17,257 nucleotides of DNA from CAZBUB01 sp964494985. GTDB lineage: Bacteria > Desulfobacterota > Desulfovibrionia > Desulfovibrionales > Desulfothermaceae. Where the stretch lies: assembly GCA_964494985.1 (NCBI GenBank), contig CAZBUB010000046.1:1-17257 (forward strand), read 5' to 3'. Positions 7,887-14,475 of this stretch are shown here, one piece after another. The notes beneath the pieces were generated by a model, which did no database searches, was not told the DNA's origin, and worked only from the letters and a program-made list of their open reading frames with translations. Every line of letters begins with the position of its first letter. Position 1 is the stretch's first letter. The translations under genes were made by a program, and so were the position numbers.

Positions 7887-8243
7887 ATGAAATGCCTAAC
7901 ACGCGCACTTTTCCCGGTTGCGACAACCCTGCTGGCCCTGTTCGCAGCCAGGCCGGCCTGGTCCCAATGGGGAAATGAATACAACATGCATCCCTGGGGG
8001 GTGATGGGCGGCATGGGCTGGATGGGGTTTATTTTCAACTTGGCTTTTGGGATATTGCTCCTCGTAGCCCTGATCCTAGTCATCAAATGGCTGCTGCAAA
8101 GCACCAAGGGCTCGGAGCAGACCAGGCCAGAACTACCGGACAAATCCGGAGACAAAGCCCTGGAGATCCTCAAGGAGCGCTATGCCAAAGGGGAAATTGA
8201 CCGGGAGGAGTTCGAGCAAAAGAAAAAGGACCTCAGCCAATAG
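7887..8243 (+). CDS. Small membrane protein with C-terminal SHOCT domain
   Basis: A 118-residue protein. Residues 1-26 look like a signal peptide or first membrane segment (CLTRALFPVATTLLALFAA, then ARPAWSQ). A Gly/Met/Trp-rich segment follows (MHPWGVMGGMGWMG), then a clear membrane helix at about 47-70. The C-terminal 30 residues (ALEILKERYAKGEIDREEF) are a SHOCT motif, a short helical oligomerisation module. Such small electron-poor membrane proteins are common and mostly uncharacterised. The upstream CGGAG is a modest ribosome binding site. It stands alone after the hydrogenase terminator. Confidence 0.8.
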   Translation: MKCLTRALFPVATTLLALFAARPAWSQWGNEYNMHPWGVMGGMGWMGFIFNLAFGILLLVALILVIKWLLQSTKGSEQTRPELPDKSGDKALEILKERYAKGEIDREEFEQKKKDLSQ

Positions 8244-8338
8244 GCGCTATGCCTGCACAAATGCAAGCACCAGCATTGCAATTTCAACCCGAGAGTGCGA
8301 ACGTTGCTCGCCCTTATATAGGGTTGGCCGTCTAAAAC

Positions 8339-8363
8339 GGGCAAAATGACTCGCCCTTTTTTT
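8339..8363 (+). terminator. Possible terminator after the SHOCT gene
   Basis: GGGC (8339-8342) pairs with GCCC (8353-8356) and is followed by seven T (8357-8363). AAAA before the stem can pair with the T-run. The stem is short and lies 96 bp beyond the stop, so this is tentative. Confidence 0.4.
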
Positions 8364-8388
8364 GGAGCTCAGGCCTTATCAGTGGAAC

Positions 8389-8413
8389 GGGCGGACACAA
8401 GGTCCGCCCCTAC
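8389..8413 (+). repeat. REP-like hairpin, forward copy
   Basis: GGGCGGAC (8389-8396), loop ACAAG, GTCCGCCC (8402-8409), tail CTAC. It is an 8-bp perfect stem. It is the same element as the copy at 8481-8505 but in the opposite orientation. Confidence 0.7.
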
Positions 8414-8480
8414 AAGTACGACCAGGACCTGGGGGTTGTTTCACCGCCCACACATCCTATCTGGATCCAGCGTCGAGGCC

Positions 8481-8505
8481 GTAGGGGCAGAGCTTGTCTC
8501 TGCCC
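8481..8505 (-). repeat. REP-like hairpin, inverted copy
   Basis: Read on the - strand: GGGCAGAG, loop ACAAG, CTCTGCCC, tail CTAC. Loop, tail and outer stem are identical to the forward copy; the inner stem differs by compensatory pairs. Together the two make a REP doublet with 67 bp between. Confidence 0.7.
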
Positions 8506-8692
8506 GATGTCATGGGGTCTTATCGAGAGATCCTCGGATGAAAAGGCTCTTGGATAAAATGTATCGTTGTAGTGTGATGGCCATCTTTCGGAAGAAAAAT
8601 TTGTCCCAAACAGCCATTTTTGGACACCCTAATTTAGGGTTGCCCCTGGTTGATATTTGGCCTCAGGTAGGTGTTTGTTTTGGTCATTGAGA

Positions 8693-8723
8693 TTTGTATA
8701 TTGTGCTGACATTGCTATACAAA
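8693..8723 (+). promoter_or_regulatory. Inverted repeat and possible promoter before the YqeY-like gene
   Basis: TTTGTATA (8693-8700) and TATACAAA (8716-8723) form a perfect 8-bp inverted repeat with 15 bp between. TTGTAT (8694-8699) and TATACA (8716-8721) would be -35 and -10 at 16-bp spacing, so the repeat may be an operator over the promoter. The gene starts 50 bp downstream. Inferred from sequence only. Confidence 0.35.
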
Positions 8724-8772
8724 GAGACGTGATTCTGGATACCAGCTATCATCCATCAGGAGATGCATCATT

Positions 8773-9156
8773 ATGACCTTACAGGAAAAAATTCAAAACC
8801 GCCTGCACATAAAGGACCTGGACAAAAAGGAAAAACAGGCCTTGCGGGTAGTGGTGGGCGAGCTACAAAGACAAAGGAACAAGGAGCTCTCTGACCAGGA
8901 GGTAGTCCAAATCCTGCGCAAGCTGATCAACTCGGAAAAAGAAATGGGCCAGCGCCAGGACCAGGACTATATCCAGCTCCTGGAAGCCTTTATGCCCCAG
9001 GAGGCCAGCCAGGAGGAGATAGCCCAGTGGATCCGGGAAAATGTGGATTTCAGCAAATACTCCAATAAAATCCAGGCCATGCGGGAGATCATGGCCCATT
9101 TCGGGGCCCGGGCAGACGGAAACACAGTCAAGACAGTCCTAAACCAAGAGTTTTAA
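8773..9156 (+). CDS. YqeY/GatB C-terminal-like domain protein
   Basis: A 127-residue soluble helical protein with the YqeY pattern: an N-terminal helix leading into KKEKQALRVVVGELQRQ, DQEVVQILRKLINSEKEM, then LLEAFMPQEASQEEIAQWIR, and a C-terminal GARADGNTVKTVLNQ resembling the family's GRADMGAVSAL ending. YqeY proteins resemble the tail domain of the tRNA amidotransferase subunit GatB; their own role is not settled. It is somewhat shorter and more charged than the typical 148 residues. ATG 8773 has AGGAG ten bases upstream. Confidence 0.7.
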   Translation: MTLQEKIQNRLHIKDLDKKEKQALRVVVGELQRQRNKELSDQEVVQILRKLINSEKEMGQRQDQDYIQLLEAFMPQEASQEEIAQWIRENVDFSKYSNKIQAMREIMAHFGARADGNTVKTVLNQEF

Positions 9157-9193
9157 CCCTGGACTTAAAGCTGCAGCACACAGCTTCCTGCCC

Positions 9194-9221
9194 TAAAGCC
9201 TCGCTCCAGAAACTACGATCA
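9194..9221 (+). promoter_or_regulatory. Weak flagellar-type (sigma-28) promoter candidate for the chemoreceptor
   Basis: TAAA (9194-9197) and TACGATCA (9214-9221) loosely match the sigma-28 TAAA and GCCGATAA boxes with 16 instead of 15 bases between. Chemoreceptor genes are often sigma-28 dependent (established knowledge). The match is poor and could be chance. Confidence 0.2.
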
Positions 9222-9270
9222 GGATATAAGGCGACTCACTGAAATAAACCACCCAATCCAGGAGAAGTCT

Positions 9271-11337
9271 ATGCGTTTTTTTCAATTCAAAAGCTTCAAA
9301 ACTCAGCTTATCCTGATCATGATCCTGCTCATGGCAGCCTTCTACGTAATCCTAAACAGCGTTTATTTGCCCAACATCCGCTCCAGCCTCTGGGAGGAAA
9401 AAAGGACCCAGGTCCAGCATCTGGTAGAGTCCCAGATGACAGTCCTAAAACATTTCCAGGAGCAGGCAGAGTCTGGAGAAATGAGCCAGGAGCAGGCACA
9501 GGAAGCAGCTAAAAGTGCAATCTCAAAGGTCAGGTACGGAAAAAGGCAGCAGAACTACTTTTGGATCAACAACATGCAGCCGGAAATGATCATGCACCCC
9601 TTCAAGCCTGAACTGGAGGGAGAGGACCTCTCTGATGTCCAGGATCCAGATGGAGTACATCTCTTCAACCGCATGGTGCAAGAGGTCCAGGAGCAAGGCT
9701 CAGGATTCGTGCCCTACCAATGGCAGTACTACGATAAGGAAAACCGGGAGGAGCCCAAGATATCCTATGTGAAGGGGTTCGAGCCTTGGGGATGGATCCT
9801 GGGTACCGGTGTGTATGTGGACGATGTGCAGGCCTCTGTAAGCTCTATATTCTGGACCAGTGCCTTGATAGGGCTGGGAGGCCTCTTGCTTATTGCTGGT
9901 ATAGTGTTCTACGCTGCCCAAAGGCTGACCAGACCCATCATCAACACAGCCAACTTTGCCCGGGAAATCGCTGACGATCATCTGAGCACCCGGGAACTGC
10001 ATGTGCATCGTCATGACGAAATCGGTGCCCTGGCTGAGGCCCTGCGCAGGATGATGCACACTATTAAAACCAGATTTGCCTTCTCCGAAGGGGTCTTGCA
10101 GAACATGCCCATGCCCTTTATTGTAGGAGACAGGGAAAACAGGGTGGTTTTTCTTAACTCTGCGATCATCCAGTTTGTGGAAAGAAGCGGCAAGCCAGAG
10201 GATTTCCAGGGCATGTCTGTAGCAGAATTTTTTTACAATGATCCCACCAGGGATACTGTTACTGACAAGGCTTTCAGAGAAGGCCACAAAATCACTGGCA
10301 TTGAAGTGGAGATCCAGACCCTGAAAGGCAATAAGGCCCAGGCCATGATAGATGCCGCACCCTTGTACGATTCCCAAGAAGAAATGATCGGCAGCTTTGC
10401 TGCGCTGGCGGATCTCAGAGCCCTCAAAGAAAAAGAAAAGAACATTGATGAACAAAACAGGCTCTTGGCCACAGCTGCGGACAATGCCAAAAACATTTCT
10501 GACCAGCTAGCCTCCTCTACAGAAGAGCTCTCTGCTCAAGTAGAGCAAGCCAGCAGGGGAGCTGAGGAGCAAACCAAGCGGGCTTCCGAGGTTTCCAGCG
10601 CCATGGAGGAGATGAACTCCAGCATCCTGGAAATCTCCAAAAACGCCTCCCAGGCTGCCGAGCTTGCAGATCAGGTCCAGGAAAAATCCCAGGAAGGCAA
10701 TCAGGCAGTGAATCATTCCATCCAGCTCATACGCCAAGTACAGGAAAAGGCTGAAAACCTGGAAATTGACATGGGCCAAATGGAAAAACATGCCCAGGGT
10801 ATCGGCAACATCATGAATACTATCACTGACATTGCAGACCAGACCAACCTCCTGGCCTTAAACGCTGCAATTGAGGCCGCCCGGGCCGGAGAAGCCGGCA
10901 AAGGTTTTGCCGTCGTGGCAGACGAGGTGCGCAAGCTGGCTGAAAAGACCATGCACGCTACCAAGGATGTTTCAGAGTATATCCAGACCATCCAGAAAAG
11001 CACCAAGAGCAATGTCAACAGTACCAGAGAAGTGACTCAGGCCATAAAAGAAAACATGGAAAACACAGAAGGCGCCGGAAGGCTTTTGCAGGAAATGCTG
11101 GAGATTTCCAGCAATACTGCGGACCAGGTACGCAATATCGCTACTGCTGCTGAACAGCAGTCCTCTGCCAGCGAGCAGGTTACCAAGTCCACAGAGGAGG
11201 TAGACCGTATCGCCAGGGAAACCTCGGACAGCATGAATCAGTCCGCCCAGGCCATTTCAGAGCTGAGCCAGCTGGCCCAGGATCTGAACCAGGTTATTGA
11301 AGAGATGCAGCAAAACAAGACACAGGCATCTGGCTAG
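9271..11337 (+). CDS. Methyl-accepting chemotaxis protein with Cache, HAMP and PAS domains
   Basis: A 688-residue transmembrane chemoreceptor. TM1 about 11-33. Periplasmic single-Cache domain about 35-190, with QNYFWINNMQPEMIMHPFKP and the GFEPWGWILGTGVYVDD ending. TM2 about 193-215, HAMP about 216-268. PAS-like domain about 272-390 (FSEGVLQNMPMPFIVGDREN). Then the long coiled-coil signalling domain, whose conserved hairpin tip reads ITDIADQTNLLALNAAIEAA, followed by RAGEAGKGFAVVADEVRKLA. sCache_2-type sensors of this pattern usually bind small organic acids, but the ligand is unknown here. There is no C-terminal pentapeptide for CheR/CheB binding. AGGAGA precedes ATG 9271. No other chemotaxis gene is adjacent. 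Confidence 0.95.
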   Translation: MRFFQFKSFKTQLILIMILLMAAFYVILNSVYLPNIRSSLWEEKRTQVQHLVESQMTVLKHFQEQAESGEMSQEQAQEAAKSAISKVRYGKRQQNYFWINNMQPEMIMHPFKPELEGEDLSDVQDPDGVHLFNRMVQEVQEQGSGFVPYQWQYYDKENREEPKISYVKGFEPWGWILGTGVYVDDVQASVSSIFWTSALIGLGGLLLIAGIVFYAAQRLTRPIINTANFAREIADDHLSTRELHVHRHDEIGALAEALRRMMHTIKTRFAFSEGVLQNMPMPFIVGDRENRVVFLNSAIIQFVERSGKPEDFQGMSVAEFFYNDPTRDTVTDKAFREGHKITGIEVEIQTLKGNKAQAMIDAAPLYDSQEEMIGSFAALADLRALKEKEKNIDEQNRLLATAADNAKNISDQLASSTEELSAQVEQASRGAEEQTKRASEVSSAMEEMNSSILEISKNASQAAELADQVQEKSQEGNQAVNHSIQLIRQVQEKAENLEIDMGQMEKHAQGIGNIMNTITDIADQTNLLALNAAIEAARAGEAGKGFAVVADEVRKLAEKTMHATKDVSEYIQTIQKSTKSNVNSTREVTQAIKENMENTEGAGRLLQEMLEISSNTADQVRNIATAAEQQSSASEQVTKSTEEVDRIARETSDSMNQSAQAISELSQLAQDLNQVIEEMQQNKTQASG

Positions 11338-11509
11338 CTGCCTGGAAGCAATTTACAAGTCCTTTTTCTTAAGATACATACTGCTACATGAGCCTTGCTG
11401 GCTGCAGCAAATCCTGCACGCCAGCCTGGCTGCCTGATATGGCCAGATATATGCTTCACTGAAGCTCTCTGGATCCTGGTTTTACTTACAGCAACCACAA
11501 GGAGGAATT

Positions 11510-12229
11510 ATGGCAGAAGAAGCCGAAGTCGGATGCGCAAGGCCCACCGGCGGCCCTGTGGGTGAGGAGCCTTCCCAGGAGGAATCCCCGTCTGAACCTG
11601 CAACCAAGGAGACACCGAGTATGATCCAAGTAGGCAAGAAAGCGCCTGACTTTACCGCACCAGGCTTTCAAAACGGCAAGTTCGTGAATGTGAAGCTTTC
11701 GGACTATCTGGGCAAGTGGGTGCTGCTTTGCTTCTACCCTGGGGATTTTACGTTTGTCTGAGCCACAGAGATTTCAGCAGTTGCTGAAAAATACGACGAA
11801 TTCCAGAAACTAGGCGTGGAAGTCCTGTCCATGAGCATCGACAGCATGTTCGTGCACAAGATGTGGAATGATCATGAGCTGTCCAAAATGATTAAAAAGG
11901 ATGTGCCTTTTCCTATGCTCTCAGATGCCGGTGGCAGAGTAGGCAGTGTCTTTGGTGTATACGACCAGGATGCAGGGGTGGAAACCAGAGGCAGATTTAT
12001 TATAGATCCAGACGGGGTCATCCAGGGCTACGAGGTCCTGCCCCCGCCTGTGGGCCGCAACGTGCCCGAGACTCTGCGCCAGATACAGGCCTTCCAGCTC
12101 ATCAGGGACACTCAGGGCGCAGAGGCCACTCCTTCTGGATGGAGACCAGGCAAGAAAACCCTCAAGCCGGGTCCTGACCTGGTAGGAAATGTCTGGAAGG
12201 AATGGACTACAGATATGGCCTTTGACTAA
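11510..12229 (+). CDS. Selenocysteine-containing AhpC/Prx1-type peroxiredoxin with N-terminal Cys extension
   Basis: Thiol (selenol) peroxidase reducing hydrogen peroxide and organic peroxides. TGA 11759-11761 is Sec84 at the peroxidatic position: FYPGDFTFV-U-ATEISA, where the family has FTFVCPTE. The frame continues as a normal peroxiredoxin (VLSMSIDSMFVHKMW, GRFIIDPDGVIQGYEV, GRNVPETLRQIQAFQ) to 12229, giving 239 residues. The resolving Cys region reads ATPSGWRPGKK where VCPANW is usual, and no Cys at all follows Sec84; only C9 and C74 remain. C9 lies in a low-complexity extension (VGCARPTGGP, then Glu/Pro/Ser-rich) before the domain begins at about residue 38. ATG 11510 has a perfect AAGGAGG. 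A second ATG at 11621 with AAGGAG nine bases upstream could give a form without the extension. It stands alone; no reductase partner is nearby. Confidence 0.92.
11759..11789 (+). promoter_or_regulatory. Sec UGA codon and candidate SECIS in the peroxiredoxin gene
   Basis: TTTCAGC (11772-11778) pairs perfectly with GCTGAAA (11783-11789) around the loop AGTT, which contains GU as common in bacterial SECIS. The loop starts 18 nt past the TGA, closer than in the hydrogenase genes. Confidence 0.7.
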
Positions 12230-12268
12230 CTCACCTGCCCTGGTGGAAGAAGTCATCAGGATCGACAG

Positions 12269-12328
12269 CGATTACGACTGCGACTACGACTTGCCATGCC
12301 CTGGCTATCGGTGTCGTGGTCGTAATCG
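12269..12328. repeat. Imperfect inverted repeat between convergent genes
   Basis: CGATTACGACTGCGAC (12269-12284) is matched by GTCGTGGTCGTAATCG (12313-12328): 14 of 16 positions complementary, including a perfect outer 10 bp. The inner copy is followed by further CGAC-type repeats. It lies between the + strand peroxiredoxin and the - strand BON-like gene, where a two-way terminator would be expected, but there is no T-run. It may be a dispersed repeat. Confidence 0.5.
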
Positions 12329-12377
12329 ATGCTTCTGATCTCGTCCTCAGCAAAAAGCGAGCACCGCTCGTCCAAAT

Positions 12378-12713
12378 CTATTCCTCCCTCCACAGCAGCT
12401 CCTCGTCTGTCTCATCTTGCTGCTCCAGCTCCTCGTCCTCATCAGACCCCATGCGTACAAGGGTTTCGATACGCAAGCTCTCTTCTATGTTTTCCATGGG
12501 CAGAATCTCTTGCAGAATGCCCAGTAGGAGATTGTACTGCAGCTCATCAGTCAAGGTACCTTCTAGATATAGCATCCCATCTTCACAGGACATCTCCAGT
12601 TCGTCAGTTTCTACCCTGCCATCTGCATTAATGCGCTCATGTACCAATTCCAACAATTCCTCGTCGCTCATGTTCTCCATATCTGGCTCTGATTCAGGCT
12701 CCCAAAAAGTCAT
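12378..12713 (-). CDS. Small acidic BON-like domain protein
   Basis: A 111-residue, strongly acidic protein. The middle part (VHERINADGRVETDELEMSC, then EDGMLYLEGTLTDELQ) follows the BON pattern of a short helix, a strand with D-G-x-V, and a strand with G-x-[VL]-x-L-x-G-x-[VL]. BON domains often bind membranes or phospholipids, or occur in small stress proteins. The N terminus (MTFWEPESEP) and the Glu/Asp-rich tail have no known match; there is no signal peptide. ATG at 12713 has AAGGAG nine bases upstream (complement of 12723-12728). The start overlaps the stop of a 63-codon frame (TAATG), which may indicate coupling. Confidence 0.65.
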   Translation of the reverse strand: MTFWEPESEPDMENMSDEELLELVHERINADGRVETDELEMSCEDGMLYLEGTLTDELQYNLLLGILQEILPMENIEESLRIETLVRMGSDEDEELEQQDETDEELLWREE

Positions 12714-12904
12714 TAGCTTCTGCTCCTTGTCATCTGTCTCTTCAAACAGAGTTCAGCCTTTAATTGCTCACTGAGCACAGCTGAACCTCCTTCAAGCAGC
12801 ACCAATGCCATGTATTTGCTGCGATTATAATAAACAGCGCCCTTGGGCAGTCTATACCCCTGGAGACTCCATGCCCTGACACGAGCGCAGCCAAGCATGA
12901 GCAC
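12713..12904 (-). CDS. Doubtful 63-residue ORF coupled to the BON-like gene
   Basis: This frame begins at GTG 12904 (or ATG 12898) and its TAA overlaps the ATG of the next gene as TAATG. It reads GYRLPKGAVYYNRSKYMALV in the middle and matches no family I recognise. There is no good ribosome binding site. The coupling overlap is the only argument for it; it may equally be untranslated leader. Confidence 0.25.
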   Translation of the reverse strand: MLMLGCARVRAWSLQGYRLPKGAVYYNRSKYMALVLLEGGSAVLSEQLKAELCLKRQMTRSRS

Positions 12905-12941
12905 CAGTGATATCCAAGTTCATATGGAAAACTATGAGCTC

Positions 12942-12955
12942 TTTTGTATACAAAA
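12942..12955. promoter_or_regulatory. 14-bp perfect palindrome TTTTGTATACAAAA
   Basis: TTTTGTATACAAAA (12942-12955) is fully symmetric and lies upstream of the BON-like gene. Its half TATACAAA is the same as the arm of the inverted repeat at 8693-8723. It may be an operator. Confidence 0.35.
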
Positions 12956-12986
12956 AAAGGGAATATCTATCAGGAGGTTTTCCTTT
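12956..12986 (-). terminator. Possible terminator after the XXXCH-like gene
   Basis: On the - strand AAAGGAA pairs with TTCCCTTT (one bulged base) around a loop of about 16 nt and continues into a T-run (complement of A at 12952-12958). It lies about 100 bp past the stop of the gene at 13089. The long loop and weak stem make it tentative. Confidence 0.35.
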
Positions 12987-13088
12987 GTTTGCTCATGAGA
13001 TTGTTGAGCTTCCTATTATATGCTGCTTAATTCTGGAGTGCACACCTCCTGGGAGTTTGACCCGCGTGGGGCTAGCATAGGCAACCTT

Positions 13089-13613
13089 TTACTTATATCT
13101 CTCATGGCAGCTGTGCATCTGGTTGCTAATGCAGGCAAAGGCTACTTGCATAGCTTCCATATCCTCCATGTCAAAGGCTTTCTGAAACTCCAGACAGTCC
13201 TGCTGAAAATTCGGATAATACTCCTCTCCATAGCCTGGGTATTCTGTCATTTGCCTGCAGTCCTGCAAAAACACTGAGACAATCTCCCTGGAAGGATACA
13301 GTCCTGACTGCAGATTGGCCTCCAATTCTTCGAAATAGGCCTTCATGCGCTTCTTGAGCCTGGCAAAGGCTACTTCCTCCCCTTCTTCCTCTTCGATTTC
13401 CTCTTGTTTCCAGGGGGTAACCTTGAGCTTGAGCTGGAAGTAATCCTCTGCTTGCTGCTTTAGACTTACCTTAATCTTGCGCATCTGGGACAGATCTACC
13501 TCCAGATCCGGAACTTCAGTTGATTTCTCCTCCAGACTCTGGGCTAGGTTACGTAGGGCCTGGACTGCTTCTTTCCTGGCAAGCTTAAATTCATAGCGGC
13601 GTTTCTCGTTCAT
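13089..13613 (-). CDS. GAK-system XXXCH-like protein with amphi-Trp-like N terminus
   Basis: A 174-residue protein. Residues 1-65 (RRYEFKLARKEAVQALRNLA) resemble the small amphi-Trp domain family. A central Glu-rich linker (EEIEEEEGEE) leads to a helical C-terminal half with single Cys in FLQDCRQMTEY, FQQDCLEF and FACISNQ, and it ends HSCHERYK. The terminal xxxCHxxYK resembles the XXXCH motif, a cytochrome c-like ending without the first Cys, described in Desulfovibrio-type bacteria. Both families are part of the uncharacterised 'GAK system', known to me only as a family name. The start at ATG 13613 with AAGGGG five bases upstream is preferred over TTG 13637. It lies 105 bp after phoU on the same strand. 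Family call from memory of the motif. Confidence 0.55.
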   Translation of the reverse strand: MNEKRRYEFKLARKEAVQALRNLAQSLEEKSTEVPDLEVDLSQMRKIKVSLKQQAEDYFQLKLKVTPWKQEEIEEEEGEEVAFARLKKRMKAYFEELEANLQSGLYPSREIVSVFLQDCRQMTEYPGYGEEYYPNFQQDCLEFQKAFDMEDMEAMQVAFACISNQMHSCHERYK

Positions 13614-13718
13614 GGCAGCCCCTTGGAGTGGTTTCAATGTTGATCCAGGTTCAGACTGGCAATCGCTCTACTCTCATTTCTTGCAAGCAAAGGAATATGC
13701 TGCTTATCCAGCCAGACC

Positions 13719-14411
13719 TTAGGCCTCTGGGTCCGAAGGGCCGCATCTGGCATCAAAGTGGTCCGAATGCTTCACATTGATCCCTTGCACAATAAAATAC
13801 ACATTCTCTGCAATATTGGTGGACAGATCACCTACCCTCTCCAGAGAGTTGGCCACAATTATGCTATGCACCGCCCTCTCCACAACCACGCTTTGTTGGG
13901 TCATGTAATGGATAAGCTGGCGGATAATCTTCACATTCAGCTCATCAGCAGTGCTGTCCTGGCCACAAACCTGGACTGCTTGCTCGCAATCCAAATTGGA
14001 AAAGGAAGTGATAACCTTGCGGTACATATCCAAAGCCACATCAGCCAGGGATTGCATGGCATTCATCACGGAAAGCCTGGGTTTCTGGTTGAGCATCATG
14101 GCCCTTTCCGCAATATTGGTGGCCTGATCTCCCAGCCTTTCCAAATCGTTAGCGATCTTGGAGCAGCCCATCACAAAACGCAGATCCCTGGCCACAGGCT
14201 GCCACAGGGCCAGAACGTGCATGATGCTCTCTTCAATATCCACTTCCAGGGCATTGATCATTTCATCGCCCTGAATGACCTCCTCTGCCAGGTTATCATC
14301 GCGTTCCATCAAGGATTGAACAGCATTGTCCAGTGCCCTTTCAGTCAAGGCAAACATCTTCATGATCTTAACTTCCAGCCCTTCCAGCTGCTTATGCAAG
14401 TAGGTTTCCAT
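13719..14411 (-). CDS. phoU: Phosphate transport system regulator PhoU
   Basis: A 230-residue all-helical cytosolic protein of two PhoU repeats. The repeat signatures are DLERLGDQATNIAE (89-102) and SLERVGDLSTNIAE (189-202), which bind metal clusters in known structures. PhoU restrains the Pst transporter and the PhoR kinase when phosphate is plentiful. The C-terminal tail after about 212 (HSDHFDARCGPSDPEA) is unremarkable. It lies 64 bp after pstB on the same strand, the classic neighbour. The ribosome binding site before ATG 14411 is weak. Confidence 0.95.
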   Translation of the reverse strand: METYLHKQLEGLEVKIMKMFALTERALDNAVQSLMERDDNLAEEVIQGDEMINALEVDIEESIMHVLALWQPVARDLRFVMGCSKIANDLERLGDQATNIAERAMMLNQKPRLSVMNAMQSLADVALDMYRKVITSFSNLDCEQAVQVCGQDSTADELNVKIIRQLIHYMTQQSVVVERAVHSIIVANSLERVGDLSTNIAENVYFIVQGINVKHSDHFDARCGPSDPEA

Positions 14412-14475
14412 TTTCTACTCTCTTGCCTTTCCTGTTTCTATGTGTTCCCTACCTAAGGCCTCCCGCGGCCCATGC

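Larger units (their letters stand above)
8244..8772. other. Gene-free 529-bp region with hairpin repeats
   Basis: No credible gene on either strand: the longest frame (114 codons from 8346) runs straight through the hairpin repeats and resembles no family. The stretch holds a possible terminator (8339-8363), an inverted pair of REP-like hairpins (8389-8413 and 8481-8505), two near-identical 16-mers (8311 and 8627) and a TTTGTATA/TATACAAA inverted repeat (8693-8723) before the next gene. Confidence 0.7.

Noticed and set aside
7678..7890. 70-codon + strand frame after the hydrogenase terminator
   Set aside because: It starts within the terminator stem, overlaps the SHOCT start and has no family pattern.
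8346..8690. 114-codon + strand frame in the gene-free stretch
   Set aside because: It runs through both REP-like hairpins and a poly-T tract, has no family resemblance and no ribosome binding site.
9168..9186. AAGCTG/CAGCTT hairpin after the YqeY-like gene as a terminator
   Set aside because: Only six base pairs and no T-run downstream.
9700..10455. 251-codon open frame on the - strand inside the chemoreceptor gene
   Set aside because: Antisense to Cache/HAMP/PAS coding sequence; no motif or ribosome binding site.
12316..12774. Serine-rich 152-codon + strand frame
   Set aside because: Shadow of the acidic BON-like gene on the other strand; Glu/Asp codons read in reverse give poly-Ser.
13758..14456. 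232-codon + strand frame opposite phoU
   Set aside because: phoU on the - strand is unambiguous; this frame is its antisense shadow.
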